From positions 1 to 21,410 of the forward strand of contig JAFGOB010000093.1 in NCBI GenBank assembly GCA_016926695.1: a DNA stretch of 21,410 nucleotides. The letters are read 5' to 3'. Position numbers and translations under genes: made by a program. Every line of letters begins with the position of its first letter. The first letter of the stretch is position 1. The notes below the pieces were generated by a model. That model saw only the letters and a list, made by a program, of their open reading frames with translations. It was not told the DNA's origin and ran no database searches. Source of the DNA: Dehalococcoidales bacterium. Its GTDB lineage: Bacteria > Chloroflexota > Dehalococcoidia > Dehalococcoidales > UBA3254. Shown piece after piece: positions 8,563-18,399 of the stretch.

Positions 8563-11500
8563 ATGGTATCAATGTGTGTCGGGACCGAAGCTTCTAATGG
8601 CCGCATATCTTTCTCCCATCTGCCCCAGATACTGGAAGTGCCTAACCTGATTGAAGTCCAGCTTAACTCATTCCGCTGGTTCCAGGAAAAAGGGCTTAAG
8701 GAACTATTCGAGGAAATTTCACCTATTAAAGACTTCACGGGAAACCGCCTTGAGCTGAGTTTTATAGGCTATGAATTTCGCGAACCGCGCCATAATGAAC
8801 AGGAATGCAGACAAAAAGACCTCACCTATTCCGCACCTTTGTATGTCAGGACCCGTCTTCTGGTCAAAGAGACCGGTGAAATCAAAGAGCAGGACCTTTT
8901 CTTCGGTGATATTCCGTTGATGACAGCAAAAGGCACCTTTATTACCAGCGGTGCAGAACGCATCGTAGTCAGCCAGCTTCTTCGTTCTCCCGGTGTCTAT
9001 TTTACCGCCAAAGACGATCCTACCAGCGGGCGTGTACTTTGCTCGGGTAAAGTCATACCCACCCGGGGAGCCTGGCTGGAGTTTGAGACCAGCAACCGGG
9101 ATGTGATCGCGGGAAAAATAGATGGTAAGCGTAAAATTCCGATGAGTACTCTTCTACGGGCTATCGGTTACAGTACGGACGAACAGCTTTTCCACCTGGT
9201 GGAGGATGTGGATAATAATCCGGATCACCTCTACATGAGAACTACTGTCGACCGCGATCTGGGCGTCAAGGACGAGTCTGAAGCGCTGATTGATATCTAC
9301 CGCAAGTTACGTCCCGGCGATCCCCCCAACCTGGAAAATGCCCGCAAACTGATAAACAACCTGTTTTTTGACGAAGCCCGCTACGACCTGGGTAATGTTG
9401 GACGCTATAAGCTTAATACACGGCTTGGGCTGCATATCAGCGAGGAGATACGCTGCCTGACCAGGGAAGATATTGTTGAAATCATTCGCCATATCATACA
9501 GATTAACAACGGCAAGGACCGCGGGGACGACATTGACCATCTGGGCAATCGACGCGTACGCACCGTAGGAGAATTGCTGCAAAATCAGTTCCGCATCGGG
9601 CTCTTAAGGCTGGAACGGGTGGTCAAGGAACGTATGAGCATTATTCCCACCGAGGCTGTCACGGCCAGCGCCCTGGTCAACATCCGCCCGGTAGTCGCCG
9701 CCGTCCGGGAATTCTTCGGCGGTTCACAGTTATCACAGTTCATGGACCAGACCAATCCACTGGCTGAAGTAACACACAAACGGCGTCTCTCCGCCATGGG
9801 TCCCGGTGGTCTATCCCGGGAAAGGGCTGGTTTTGATGTCCGTGACGTTCATTATTCGCACTATGGCAGGATCTGTCCCATCGAAACACCGGAAGGTCCG
9901 AATATCGGTCTTATCGGTTCGCTGGCCACTTTCAGCAAAATAAACGAGTATGGCTTTATTGAGAGCCCCTACAGGATACTGATAAAGGAGCTCAACAACA
10001 AAGATAAAAGGCTGGCAGGGAAAAGGGCCGTTGATGTTATCAAGGACACCGATGATAAAGTCCTGGTCAAACCCGGTAATATCATCACAGCCAAAGTCGC
10101 TCCTAAAATCGCCAAATTGCCGGATTGCGTTATAAAAGTAACACCCTTCGTTTCGGAGGAAGTGGTCTATCTTTCAGCCGATAAAGAGGATGTCTTCACC
10201 ATCGCTCAGGCCAATTCAACACTGGATGAAAACGGCCAGTTCCAGGGAGACACCGTAGAAGCCAGGCAGTCCGACCATTATCTCTTTGTTTCACCCGAAC
10301 AGGTCGATATGATGGATGTTTCTCCCAAACAGATTGTCAGCGTGGCAACCGCCCTGATACCGTTCCTTGAACATGATGATGCCAACCGGGCCTTGATGGG
10401 AGCGAATATGCAGCGTCAGGCTGTACCGCTGATCTGTGCGGAGGCCCCGCTGGTAGCTACCGGAATGGAAGCTGAAGCCGCCAGACACAGCGGGCAACTG
10501 CTTTTCGCTCAGAACTCCGGAATAGTCACTTCTGTAACAAGCGCCCAGATTATAATTACCCGTGAAGACGGAAATGAGGACGTCTACAATCTGATGAAGT
10601 TTGTACGTACCAACCAGGGGACCTGCATTACCCAAAAACCCATCGTCAAGAAGGGTGAGCGGATAGAAACCGGCTGCATTATCGCTGACAGCTCGGCTAT
10701 TGACAGGGGAGAACTGGCCCTTGGACATAACGTTATTTGCGCTTTTGCCAGTTGGGAAGGTTACAACTACGAGGATGCTATCGTCATCAGCAACCGGCTG
10801 GTGGAAAACGACAAATTCACGTCAATCCATATAGAGAAACACGAGGTTGAAGCCAGGGATACTAAACTGGGACCTGAAGAGATTACGCGCGATATCCCCA
10901 ATGTGGGCGAGGAGAGCCTGCGTGAGCTGGACGAGCACGGCATCATACGCATCGGAGCCGAGGTCAACCCGGGGGATATCCTGGTAGGAAAAATCAGCCC
11001 AAAGGGTGAAACCGAACTATCGGCGGAAGAAAAACTGCTGCGCGCTATCTTCGGAGAGAAGGCGCGTGAGGTTAAAGATACCTCGCTGCGCGTACCACAT
11101 GGTGAATGGGGTAAGGTGATCAACGTAAAAGTGTTCTCCCGCGAAAACTCGGATGAAATACCCGCAGGAGTCAATGAATGGGTTCAGGTCTGGGTAGCCC
11201 AGAAAAGAAAGGTTTCAGTCGGCGATAAAATAGCCGGACGGCATGGCAACAAGGGTGTAGTAGCCTACATAGCGCCCAAGGAAGACATGCCCTTCCTGCC
11301 TGACGGTACACCCGTAGATATTATCCTTAATCCGATTGGTGTGCCCTCACGTATGAACATCGGCCAGATCCTGGAAACACACCTCGGATGGGTAGCACAG
11401 GTATTGGGGCTAAAGCTGTTGACCCCGGTGTTCGACGGTGCAACAGATAATGATATCGAAAGCGGACTGGCCCGGGTATGGCTCGTCCAGAAAGCCGGAG

Positions 11501-12246
11501 CCGTCCAGTTGGACCCGCTGGATGACAAGCCTGCGCTCAATCTGGAGAAGGCCAGAGACTGGCTCACGCAGCAGGGTTTTGATGCCGACAAGGTCTTCGA
11601 CCTTTCCAATCCCGATGAAGCCAAGAAGGTCTGTTTGAAACTCTGGCTGGAAGAGGTAGGTATATCAGGTGAAGAATGGGAGCTGCCCGAGCTGAAAAAT
11701 ATCGCCCACAGAGTCAGCTCGGAGAAAAACCTGGCTTCTCCCATTACGGGTAAGGTGATGCTGCGGGACGGACGTACTGGAGAAGCCTTCGACCAGCCGG
11801 TTACAATAGGTAATATTTACATGCTCAAACTAATCCACCTGGTAGAAGATAAAGTTCATGCCCGTTCTACCGGACCTTACTCACTTATTGCTCAACAACC
11901 CCTGGGAGGAAAAGCCCAGTTCGGCGGTCAGCGTTTCGGAGAGATGGAGGTCTGGACACTGGAAGCCTATGGAGCAGCCCATAATTTACAGGAAGTCCTG
12001 ACCATCAAATCCGATGATGTTACCGGCCGCGCAAAAACTTATGAAGCTATTGTCAAGAATGAGGACATTATTCAACCCGGTGTCCCGGAATCTTTCAAAG
12101 TACTGGTAAAAGAGTTACAAAGCCTGGGACTGGCTATTGAAGTAATAAATGAAGAGGAAGCGGGGGAACCTGTCGAATTGCCCGCCGAACCTGAATTACT
12201 CTCGGTGAATTCTCAAGAGGTGGAAGAAAAAAATGCTGGAAGTTAA
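8563..12246 (+). CDS. rpoB: DNA-directed RNA polymerase subunit beta
   Basis: The 1227-aa beta subunit of RNA polymerase forms part of the catalytic centre and the main channel. Family segments run from the N-terminal lobe ([17 protein letters not shown]) through the rifampicin region (SQLSQFMDQ), [14 protein letters not shown] and [14 protein letters not shown] to [13 protein letters not shown]. Key rifampicin-site residues are wild type: Asp395, His405 and Ser410, aligned with E. coli 516, 526 and 531 at a constant offset of 121. Sensitivity is predicted at these sites only. A segment at about 960-1066, just before DGRTGE, is much longer than in E. coli or Bacillus. The last 30 or so residues are an acidic tail. 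The start has GAGGAG 5 nt upstream. The stop overlaps rpoC by 14 nt, so the two are probably translated in a coupled way. Confidence 0.99.
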   Translation: MVSMCVGTEASNGRISFSHLPQILEVPNLIEVQLNSFRWFQEKGLKELFEEISPIKDFTGNRLELSFIGYEFREPRHNEQECRQKDLTYSAPLYVRTRLLVKETGEIKEQDLFFGDIPLMTAKGTFITSGAERIVVSQLLRSPGVYFTAKDDPTSGRVLCSGKVIPTRGAWLEFETSNRDVIAGKIDGKRKIPMSTLLRAIGYSTDEQLFHLVEDVDNNPDHLYMRTTVDRDLGVKDESEALIDIYRKLRPGDPPNLENARKLINNLFFDEARYDLGNVGRYKLNTRLGLHISEEIRCLTREDIVEIIRHIIQINNGKDRGDDIDHLGNRRVRTVGELLQNQFRIGLLRLERVVKERMSIIPTEAVTASALVNIRPVVAAVREFFGGSQLSQFMDQTNPLAEVTHKRRLSAMGPGGLSRERAGFDVRDVHYSHYGRICPIETPEGPNIGLIGSLATFSKINEYGFIESPYRILIKELNNKDKRLAGKRAVDVIKDTDDKVLVKPGNIITAKVAPKIAKLPDCVIKVTPFVSEEVVYLSADKEDVFTIAQANSTLDENGQFQGDTVEARQSDHYLFVSPEQVDMMDVSPKQIVSVATALIPFLEHDDANRALMGANMQRQAVPLICAEAPLVATGMEAEAARHSGQLLFAQNSGIVTSVTSAQIIITREDGNEDVYNLMKFVRTNQGTCITQKPIVKKGERIETGCIIADSSAIDRGELALGHNVICAFASWEGYNYEDAIVISNRLVENDKFTSIHIEKHEVEARDTKLGPEEITRDIPNVGEESLRELDEHGIIRIGAEVNPGDILVGKISPKGETELSAEEKLLRAIFGEKAREVKDTSLRVPHGEWGKVINVKVFSRENSDEIPAGVNEWVQVWVAQKRKVSVGDKIAGRHGNKGVVAYIAPKEDMPFLPDGTPVDIILNPIGVPSRMNIGQILETHLGWVAQVLGLKLLTPVFDGATDNDIESGLARVWLVQKAGAVQLDPLDDKPALNLEKARDWLTQQGFDADKVFDLSNPDEAKKVCLKLWLEEVGISGEEWELPELKNIAHRVSSEKNLASPITGKVMLRDGRTGEAFDQPVTIGNIYMLKLIHLVEDKVHARSTGPYSLIAQQPLGGKAQFGGQRFGEMEVWTLEAYGAAHNLQEVLTIKSDDVTGRAKTYEAIVKNEDIIQPGVPESFKVLVKELQSLGLAIEVINEEEAGEPVELPAEPELLSVNSQEVEEKNAGS

Positions 12247-15200
12247 TGATTTTGATGCTGTTCGCATTTCACTGGCCTCACCCGAACAAATCAGAAGCTG
12301 GTCATACGGTGAAGTAACCAAACCTGAAACGATCAACTACAGGACTCTCAAGCCTGAAAGGGACGGACTTTTCTGTGAAAGAATATTCGGACCGACCAAG
12401 GACTTCGAATGCTTCTGCGGAAAATACAAGAAAATCCGCTACAAGGGTATTATCTGCGATAAATGCGGAGTAGAGGTAGCCCGGGCCAAGGTGCGCCGGG
12501 AACGAATGGGACACATCGAGCTGGCTTGCCCGGTCAGCCACATCTGGTTTGCCAAAGGCGTTCCCAGCAGATTGGGCTTACTGCTTGATCTTTCACCGCG
12601 CAGCCTGGACCGTGTTCTCTATTTCTCTCATTACATCATCACTTCAATAAACGAGGAAGCCCGCCAGGCTGTCATCAAAAAGCTGGAAGACAACCTGGCC
12701 CAGGAAACTGCCAAACGGCAAGCTGAAGTGGATGCCAGAGCTGTCGAAATGGAAAGCAGCGGGGCCTCGGTAGAAGAAATTAATCATATCCGCAGTGATT
12801 TCGCTGATGAAGAAGCCAGGCTCAGGGATGATCTTTCCGTGGGTATCGAGCAAATCAAAGACCTGCATGTTAAAGAGCTGCTGGCAGAAAACCAGTATAA
12901 CGAATTAAAGCAGAAATACGAGGACGTCTTTGAAGCCGGCATGGGAGCTGAAGCTATTCTGAAGATCACCAGGGCTATCAACCTCGAACAGATGCGCAAC
13001 GAGCTCATTCAGGAATCCTTTTCCGCCTCAGGCCAGCGCCGCAAAAAAGCAAGCAAGCAGTTGCAGGTAGTTGAGGCTTTCCGCCGCAGTAATAATAAAC
13101 CTGAATGGATGATTTTAACCGTACTCCCGGTACTGCCTCCCGACCTGCGTCCCATGGTCCAACTCGATGGCGGACGGTTTGCCACCAGCGATTTGAATGA
13201 CCTCTATCGTCGGGTCATAAACCGGAACAACCGCCTGCATCACCTGATGGATATCGGAGCTCCGGAAATAATCATTCGCAATGAAAAGCGTATGCTCCAG
13301 GAAGCGGTTGATTCCCTCGTAGACAATGGGAGAAGGGGACGCGCCGTTTCAGTCAGCGGCAATCATAAGCTGAAATCTCTGTCCGATATGTTAAGGGGTA
13401 AACAGGGACGCTTCCGCCAGAACCTGCTGGGAAAACGTGTAGACTACAGCGGACGTTCGGTAATCGTGGTGGGGCCCGAGCTGAAATTGCATCAGTGCGG
13501 CCTTCCCAGGCGCATGGCGCTCGAGCTTTTTAAGCCCTTTGTTATGCGCTACCTGGTACAAAAAGACCTGGCGCACAATATTAAAAGCGCACGCCGTCTG
13601 GTAGAAAAAGCCAGGCCCGAGGTCTATGATATTCTCGAAGAAGTAATCAAGGAGAGGCCTGTTCTCCTTAACCGTGCTCCTACACTGCACAGGCTCAGCG
13701 TCCAGGCTTTCGAAGCAGTACCCATCGACGGCAGTGCGATACAGATCCATCCCCTTGTATGTTCAGCCTTCAACGCCGATTTCGATGGAGACCAGATGGC
13801 TGTCCACGTTCCGCTGTCCAAGGAAGCCGTAAACGAGGCCAGGCAGCTTATGCTGAGCATCCATAATATGCTTTTGCCCAGCTCGGGAGATCCGGTGGTT
13901 ACACCTACACTTGATATGGTACTGGGCTCTTATTACCTGACAACTATCAGACCGGGAAGCAAGGGTGAAGGGATGGTGTTCAGCAACTTCGAAGAAGCCC
14001 AACTGGCCTATGAACTCGGCACTATTGATGTCAGGGCTGAAATAGAAGTCAGAGACATGAACAGAGGCGGCCAGAGGATCAAGACCAGTGCCGGTCGCAT
14101 TATCTTTAACAGCGCTTTGCCTAAAGAAATCAGTTTCGTCAATAAAGTGGTAGACAAGTCCGGTCTTAAACAGATCGTGGCCGATTGCTATAAAGCGCTT
14201 TCCAACGAAGGCACAGCCGATGTACTGGATAATATCAAGCAACTGGGATTCCATTATGCGACCACATCGGGTATCACCATCGCCGCAAATGATATCGAGG
14301 TCCCGGCCAGGAAGAAAAATCTTATTAAAGAGGCAGAAGCCAAAGCCCTGATTATAGAGAACCAGTTCCATCAGGGCCTGATAGCCGAAGACGAACGTTA
14401 TAACGGGGTGGTCGAGGTGTGGACCGAAACAGCAGACCGTTTGACCGACGTACTCACACAGAGCATGGATCGTACCAGCGGTCTCTATATGATGTCAACC
14501 TCAGGAGCTAAAGGTAATATCTCCCAGATTAAGCAAATGGCCGGAATGAGAGGTCTGATGACCAATCCTTCAGGCAGAATTATCGACTTTCCGATCAAAT
14601 CAAGCCTGCGTGAGGGTCTAAGCGTTCTGGAGTATTTTATTTCCACTCACGGAGCCCGTAAAGGTCTGGCAGATACTGCCCTCAGAACTTCGGGAAGCGG
14701 TTATCTGACCCGCCGCCTGATAGACGTTGCCCAGGATGTGATCACACGTGAAAAAGACTGTGAAACAACGGACGGCCTATGGATAACAGACTCACCGGAA
14801 AAGAGCCTGCTGCCTCCTTTGAACAAACGCATTATCGGAAGGCTGGCTGCCATGGATATTATTCATCCGGAAACGGGTGAAACGCTGGTAGAAAGAAACC
14901 AGGAAATCGACGAACAAAAGGCCGCCGATATCACCGCTGCCGGTATCACCAAGGTCTTCGTACGCTCACCGCTGACCTGCCAGTCACGCTGGGGTGTTTG
15001 TCAGAACTGTTACGGCAGAGACCTCGCCAGGGGACACCTGGTCGAACCCAATACCGCAGTAGGCATCATCGCCGCCCAGAGTATCGGTGAACCCGGTACT
15101 CAGTTGACACTGCGTACCTTCCATACCGGCGGTATTATCGGACTGGATATCACCACCGGTCTGCCCAGGGTGGAAGAGCTGTTTGAGGCCAGGACTCCCA

Positions 15201-16168
15201 AGGCCCAGGCGTTGATTTCAGAAATCAGCGGCATAGCCGAAATAATCCAGGATGAAGATGGCAGGCGGATTCGCGTGGTTAATACCGAAACACTGGTCGA
15301 TGAGTACAATCTGCCACTCGACTGGCAGTTGATGGTCGATCACGGACAGTCCGTAGAAAGCGGCACCATCCTGGCCAGCGCTGTCCCGGAGCCAGGTAAA
15401 ACAAATGAATCCACGGATATTACTCCTTCCAACCCGTCTATCGTAGCTCAGAGAGGCGGAGAAGTCGTAATCGGGGATAGTAAAATTTATATCAAATACA
15501 TGGAGAACGAAGAACGCGATTATTTACTGCCTGCCGCAGCCCAGCTCCGCATCAGGAACGGGGATAAAGTCGAGGTAGGCACGCAGTTAACGGAAGGCGC
15601 ACTGAACCCCCAGGACCTCATGAGGATCATGGGAAGGAATGCCGTCCAGCAGTACCTGGTTGAAGAAGTACAGAAGGTTTACCGGTCACAGGGAGTCAGT
15701 ATTAATGATAAGCACATCGAGACTATTGCACGTCAGATGCTCACCCAGGTGCGGATCACCTCATCTGGTGACACCAAGCTGGTCCCCGGGGAAATCGTGG
15801 ACCGTTTCCATTACGAAGACTCTAACGCCAAGGTACTGGCAGAGGGAGGAGAGCCGGCTACCGCCGTTCCGATTCTGCTGGGTATAACCAGGGCATCCCT
15901 CAACACGGATAGCTGGCTGGCCGCAGCTTCGTTCCAGGAGACGACACGCGTACTTACCGAAGCGGCAGTATACGGAAAGATCGATAAACTGATCGGACTG
16001 AAAGAAAATGTCATTATCGGTAAGCTTATCCCTGCCCATAATCCCATTCCCGGGATTGAAGAGAAAAAACTGGAGGAAAGTGATGCCATTGCAGCAGGAA
16101 TAGCCGCCAACCTGCCTCCGGTAAGAGATGAGATGGATAGGTCCATACTGGATGACCTGGAAAACTAG
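12233..16168 (+). CDS. rpoC: DNA-directed RNA polymerase subunit beta'
   Basis: The 1311-aa beta' subunit carries the active-site magnesium. The N-terminal zinc ribbon uses Cys60, Cys62, Cys75 and Cys78. The catalytic loop NADFDGDQ has Asp516, Asp518 and Asp520. The second zinc site is Cys843, Cys916, Cys923 and Cys926. The trigger-loop and bridge-helix region ([35 protein letters not shown]) is intact. An extra charged helical stretch at about 140-215 (rich in Glu, Ala and Lys) sits before the conserved GMGAEAI segment; it is absent from E. coli beta' and predicts a coiled coil. The ATG lies inside the end of rpoB (14-nt overlap), with a purine-rich GAGGTGG site about 10 nt upstream within rpoB. 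A strong terminator follows 22 nt after the stop. Confidence 0.99.
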   Translation: MLEVNDFDAVRISLASPEQIRSWSYGEVTKPETINYRTLKPERDGLFCERIFGPTKDFECFCGKYKKIRYKGIICDKCGVEVARAKVRRERMGHIELACPVSHIWFAKGVPSRLGLLLDLSPRSLDRVLYFSHYIITSINEEARQAVIKKLEDNLAQETAKRQAEVDARAVEMESSGASVEEINHIRSDFADEEARLRDDLSVGIEQIKDLHVKELLAENQYNELKQKYEDVFEAGMGAEAILKITRAINLEQMRNELIQESFSASGQRRKKASKQLQVVEAFRRSNNKPEWMILTVLPVLPPDLRPMVQLDGGRFATSDLNDLYRRVINRNNRLHHLMDIGAPEIIIRNEKRMLQEAVDSLVDNGRRGRAVSVSGNHKLKSLSDMLRGKQGRFRQNLLGKRVDYSGRSVIVVGPELKLHQCGLPRRMALELFKPFVMRYLVQKDLAHNIKSARRLVEKARPEVYDILEEVIKERPVLLNRAPTLHRLSVQAFEAVPIDGSAIQIHPLVCSAFNADFDGDQMAVHVPLSKEAVNEARQLMLSIHNMLLPSSGDPVVTPTLDMVLGSYYLTTIRPGSKGEGMVFSNFEEAQLAYELGTIDVRAEIEVRDMNRGGQRIKTSAGRIIFNSALPKEISFVNKVVDKSGLKQIVADCYKALSNEGTADVLDNIKQLGFHYATTSGITIAANDIEVPARKKNLIKEAEAKALIIENQFHQGLIAEDERYNGVVEVWTETADRLTDVLTQSMDRTSGLYMMSTSGAKGNISQIKQMAGMRGLMTNPSGRIIDFPIKSSLREGLSVLEYFISTHGARKGLADTALRTSGSGYLTRRLIDVAQDVITREKDCETTDGLWITDSPEKSLLPPLNKRIIGRLAAMDIIHPETGETLVERNQEIDEQKAADITAAGITKVFVRSPLTCQSRWGVCQNCYGRDLARGHLVEPNTAVGIIAAQSIGEPGTQLTLRTFHTGGIIGLDITTGLPRVEELFEARTPKAQALISEISGIAEIIQDEDGRRIRVVNTETLVDEYNLPLDWQLMVDHGQSVESGTILASAVPEPGKTNESTDITPSNPSIVAQRGGEVVIGDSKIYIKYMENEERDYLLPAAAQLRIRNGDKVEVGTQLTEGALNPQDLMRIMGRNAVQQYLVEEVQKVYRSQGVSINDKHIETIARQMLTQVRITSSGDTKLVPGEIVDRFHYEDSNAKVLAEGGEPATAVPILLGITRASLNTDSWLAAASFQETTRVLTEAAVYGKIDKLIGLKENVIIGKLIPAHNPIPGIEEKKLEESDAIAAGIAANLPPVRDEMDRSILDDLEN

Positions 16169-16190
16169 ACGCTTAACCTAAGACCTGTTG

Positions 16191-16222
16191 AAAAAGAGCT
16201 TCCCGTGCGGGAAGCTCTTTTT
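16191..16222 (+). terminator. Strong rho-independent terminator of rpoBC
   Basis: AAAAAGAGCTTCCCG (16191-16205) and CGGGAAGCTCTTTTT (16208-16222) are perfect complements. They form a GC-topped stem of about 14 bp with a 4-nt loop, ending in five T. The A-run on the other arm makes it usable from both sides, but no minus-strand gene ends here. Confidence 0.95.
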
Positions 16223-16276
16223 GCATATCCGGAGAATGCAGTCCGCCGGAGGGTTTTTATAAATCTGTTTTTACGG

Positions 16277-16301
16277 CAGCATTTCAGGGATGCTGATTTT
16301 T
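16277..16301 (+). terminator. Second, weaker terminator-like hairpin
   Basis: CAGCAT (16277-16282) pairs with ATGCTG (16290-16295) across a 7-nt loop, with ATTTTT directly after. It would serve as a backup to the main rpoC terminator. Confidence 0.5.
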
Positions 16302-16373
16302 CGTTCTGTTCGTTGATTGTACATGGATGCAGCTAAAAAAACGCATTTACCATAGGAAATGTGACTTCAATAT

Positions 16374-16382
16374 TGCTATAAT
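16374..16382 (+). promoter_or_regulatory. Extended -10 promoter for the NTF2-like gene
   Basis: TGCTATAAT combines a perfect TATAAT (16377-16382) with the TGn extension. No -35 consensus lies at 16-18 bp, which extended -10 promoters can tolerate. The start would be near 16389, about 107 nt before the gene. Confidence 0.5.
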
Positions 16383-16495
16383 GTATACGATATTCATCCG
16401 CTGTAATCGCGGTTTAATTGTTGCGGATAAATCCTCGTTACGATAACCGGTCTTGCTAATAATACTGAATCAATTATTTGGAGGAGGGAAAGTCA

Positions 16496-16954
16496 ATGGA
16501 ACTCACGCACGACAATATCATGAAGTGGATGAAGGAATATTTCGAGGTCTACAGCACCTACGGGCAGTCCCCCGAAACAGCTCAAAGGATGAATAATTAC
16601 TTCACGCCGGACTTAAGGTTTATACCTTATATTGCTGCATTGGGGGGACCTCAGGGCGGTTTCCACAGCCGCGACGAGTTCCTGAGCAAAGCGGTATCGC
16701 ATCCCTCATGGTATGAAAAACTGACGCCCGAGGAGATCATAATAGATGAAAAGCGCAAGGTCGCCGTTGTCCTGTTCGGGATGAACGTGATAAACAGGAA
16801 GACCGGTGAAACCGTGATAAAGAAAGAAGCAATGTCCCTTTACGAACTGGTCCTGGACGAAAACAATACCATCAAGATTAAAACGATCCGGTTTTTCTGG
16901 GAGGTTATGCCGCCCGGAGTACCCGAGTTCTACGATTTATTTAAGGGAGAATAG
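16496..16954 (+). CDS. NTF2-like (SnoaL-type) domain protein
   Basis: The product is 152 aa, the usual size for a single-domain NTF2-like or SnoaL-type alpha/beta barrel. Its pattern is an N-terminal helix (IMKWMKEYFEVY), then NNYFTPDLRFIPYI, a helix (RDEFLSKAV) and a curved sheet with VAVVLFGMNVINRKTG and IKIKTIRFFWEVM. Members of this fold bind or convert small molecules, or form protein partners; no substrate residues can be assigned here. It has no signal peptide, so it is probably cytoplasmic. ATG 16496 is preferred because GGAGGAGG (16480-16487) lies 8 nt upstream; an in-frame TTG at 16478 overlaps that site. It is the first gene of a plus-strand group that continues with two cupins after a 373-bp gap. 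Confidence 0.65.
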   Translation: MELTHDNIMKWMKEYFEVYSTYGQSPETAQRMNNYFTPDLRFIPYIAALGGPQGGFHSRDEFLSKAVSHPSWYEKLTPEEIIIDEKRKVAVVLFGMNVINRKTGETVIKKEAMSLYELVLDENNTIKIKTIRFFWEVMPPGVPEFYDLFKGE

Positions 16955-17054
16955 GGAAAGACGAATTATCCGCGTTTTATTTCCTTAAAGTATTTAACAT
17001 AAGATATATTCCGCATCAGGCAGGAGCGGTCCTGAACAAGAAAAGGAGAATCCC

Positions 17055-17135
17055 ATGGTTTTTAAATACCGAACAACTGGCGGCTGGACTGCATGTTCTG
17101 ATATCCTGCGGAGGTATATTGACACGGACCGGTAA
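17055..17135 (+). CDS. Possible small protein (26 aa), unknown
   Basis: ATG 17055 is preceded by AGGAG (17044-17048) at an ideal 6-nt spacing. The frame encodes 26 residues beginning MVFKYRTTGGW and ending IDTDR before TAA. It has no signal peptide or membrane segment and only one Cys. It may be a real small protein, a leader peptide for the cupin genes, or the broken start of a lost gene. The Shine-Dalgarno site is the only positive evidence. Confidence 0.3.
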   Translation: MVFKYRTTGGWTACSDILRRYIDTDR

Positions 17136-17219
17136 TTATAATAACGTTTAAGATAAAGAAAATACCCCTATCGTATGTTTCTCGATTTCTTTTCATGATC
17201 GAGTCTGTGATTGAAGATG

Positions 17220-17262
17220 CCGGCTGTGACTCCAGATAGGCGGGATCCTCTTGAACAGCCGG
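17220..17262 (+). promoter_or_regulatory. Inverted repeat upstream of the first cupin
   Basis: CCGGCTGT (17220-17227) and ACAGCCGG (17255-17262) are perfect 8-bp complements around a 27-nt loop. The repeat ends 65 nt before the cupin ATG and has no T-run. It could fold in a leader RNA or be a half-site pair for a regulator. Confidence 0.35.
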
Positions 17263-17327
17263 ATATAAGCGAGCGGGTTGCATTAATATAATAGCAGTTC
17301 TATACCGAAGGAGGAGAAATAAGGAAG

Positions 17328-17753
17328 ATGGCAGAATCAACATTCGGGAAATATATTCTTAAGGCCACAAAGGAGAAAAACTCGTTTGCGGAAACAGCGG
17401 CTGTGAAGCCGGTTGAACTGGACGGCCTCAAGGACTGGGGAGGAATTCAGCATCGTTTGAAATGGGCCTACATCTCACAACCCAATCTGATGGTGGATAC
17501 ACCGCATTCACATGATTGTGACGAATTCATCTGTTTCTTCGGCTGCGATCCGACCAACAAGTCCGATTTCGGGGCCGAAGTAGAGCTTTGCCTGGGGACG
17601 GAGAGAGAAAAACAGGTGATCAATGCCCCTACGATCGTTTGCATCCCTAAAGGCCTGGTCCATTGCCCCCTGAATTTTGTTAAGATCACCAAACCTATTA
17701 TGTTCTGCCGCATATATAACACACCCCAATACCCGAGAAAGCCGGAGCCTTAA
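17328..17753 (+). CDS. Cupin domain protein, paralogue 1
   Basis: The product is 141 aa, a single cupin barrel. Metal ligands of the two cupin motifs are visible: His60, His62 and Glu66 in PHSHDCDE, and His112 in IPKGLVHCP. Cupins bind a divalent metal and may be dioxygenases, isomerases, lyases or sensors; the activity is not assigned. Two cysteines sit beside the metal ligands (Cys64 and Cys113). The start has AGGAGGAG 11 nt upstream, with AAGGAAG directly before the ATG. No signal peptide is seen. It is followed after 63 nt by a paralogue with the same MAES start and about 50% identity over the barrel core, clearly a tandem duplication in one transcript. Confidence 0.82.
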   Translation: MAESTFGKYILKATKEKNSFAETAAVKPVELDGLKDWGGIQHRLKWAYISQPNLMVDTPHSHDCDEFICFFGCDPTNKSDFGAEVELCLGTEREKQVINAPTIVCIPKGLVHCPLNFVKITKPIMFCRIYNTPQYPRKPEP

Positions 17754-17816
17754 CAGCTCTTGTCGACTGAGAACAATCGCTGTGATTTCAAAGCTATTAA
17801 AGGAGATTATTAATCA

Positions 17817-18254
17817 ATGGCTGAATCAAAATATCAGAAATACGTTTTTAAAGAACCGACCATAAATCTACCTCCCAGGAAACCCACCGAGGGCTTCATT
17901 GTAAATTTGAATGAAAATATGATGTCCGGCTTTCAAAAAATCGACTGCAACTTCAATTTTGTGGGCGTGCTGGCGCCACATGTCCTGGCGGATCCTCCAC
18001 ATAAACACGATTGCGACGAGCTCCTGTTTTTCTTTTCCGCAGATCCGTCCAACCCGGTGGACCTCGGAGGTGAGGTAGAAATAGCACTGGGCGAGGATTG
18101 GGAAAAACAGGTTGTTAATACATCCGCTATTATATGTCTGCCCAGTGGAGTGCAGCACTGCCCTATACACGTTAAAAAAGTAGACAGGCCTTTTTATTTT
18201 GGGCACTGCCTGCTGGCGTCCAAATACGGGTCAGACGCGACTCCGGCGGAGTAA
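17817..18254 (+). CDS. Cupin domain protein, paralogue 2
   Basis: The product is 145 aa. It keeps all predicted metal ligands, His62, His64 and Glu68 in PHKHDCDE and His114 in PSGVQHCP, with the same neighbouring cysteines (Cys66, Cys115). Its N-terminal third (NLPPRKPTEGF) differs from paralogue 1, so the two may bind different ligands or form a heteromer. AAAGGAG at 17799-17805 lies 11 nt before the ATG. It ends 145 nt from the convergent molybdopterin enzyme gene. No plus-strand terminator with a T-run follows; the shared hairpin at 18337-18367 has its T-run on the other strand. Confidence 0.82.
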   Translation: MAESKYQKYVFKEPTINLPPRKPTEGFIVNLNENMMSGFQKIDCNFNFVGVLAPHVLADPPHKHDCDELLFFFSADPSNPVDLGGEVEIALGEDWEKQVVNTSAIICLPSGVQHCPIHVKKVDRPFYFGHCLLASKYGSDATPAE

Positions 18255-18330
18255 TTCGCCGCGTATGGTAATGAGATAACTTACCTGTTGATATAACTGA
18301 AATGAATTTTATGTAATGTCCTAAGTCAGG

Positions 18331-18367
18331 AAAAAAGTCCCCGGTTATTCTGATAACAACCGGGGAC
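18331..18367 (-). terminator. Rho-independent terminator of the molybdopterin enzyme gene
   Basis: GTCCCCGGTT (18337-18346) and AACCGGGGAC (18358-18367) form a perfect 10-bp GC-rich stem. On the minus strand the stem is followed by six T (complement of 18331-18336). It lies 33 nt past the stop of the minus-strand gene. On the plus strand the stem lacks a T-run but may still slow transcription coming from the cupins. Confidence 0.9.
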
Positions 18368-18399
18368 ACTGCAAGTATATTTCTATGTATATTGAACGG

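Larger units (their letters stand above)
16169..16495. other. Intergenic region after rpoC
   Basis: This 327-bp region holds the rpoC terminator (16191-16222), a 5-bp hairpin followed by GGGTTTTT (16228-16256), a second terminator-like hairpin (16277-16301), an extended -10 element (16374-16382) and the Shine-Dalgarno site of the next gene (16480-16487). No gene is seen. Confidence 0.6.
16955..17327. other. Structured gap between NTF2-like gene and cupins
   Basis: This 373-bp gap contains a possible 26-codon ORF (17055-17135) and three inverted repeats: CAGGA/TCCTG at 17021-17034, CTCGAT/ATCGAG at 17181-17203 and CCGGCTGT/ACAGCCGG at 17220-17262. A TATAAT at 17287-17292, 36 nt before the first cupin, has no good -35. 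A TTGACA at 17119-17124 has no -10 at normal spacing. No clear terminator is seen, so readthrough into the cupins is possible. Confidence 0.45.

Noticed and set aside
16478..16495. Upstream TTG start for the NTF2-like protein
   Set aside because: The added codons are the GGAGGAGG Shine-Dalgarno itself; ATG 16496 has proper 8-nt spacing.
17119..17142. TTGACA followed by TATAAT as a sigma-70 promoter
   Set aside because: Both boxes are perfect but only 12 bp apart, too close for normal sigma-70 recognition; at 17 bp the hexamer is TAACGT, a poor match.
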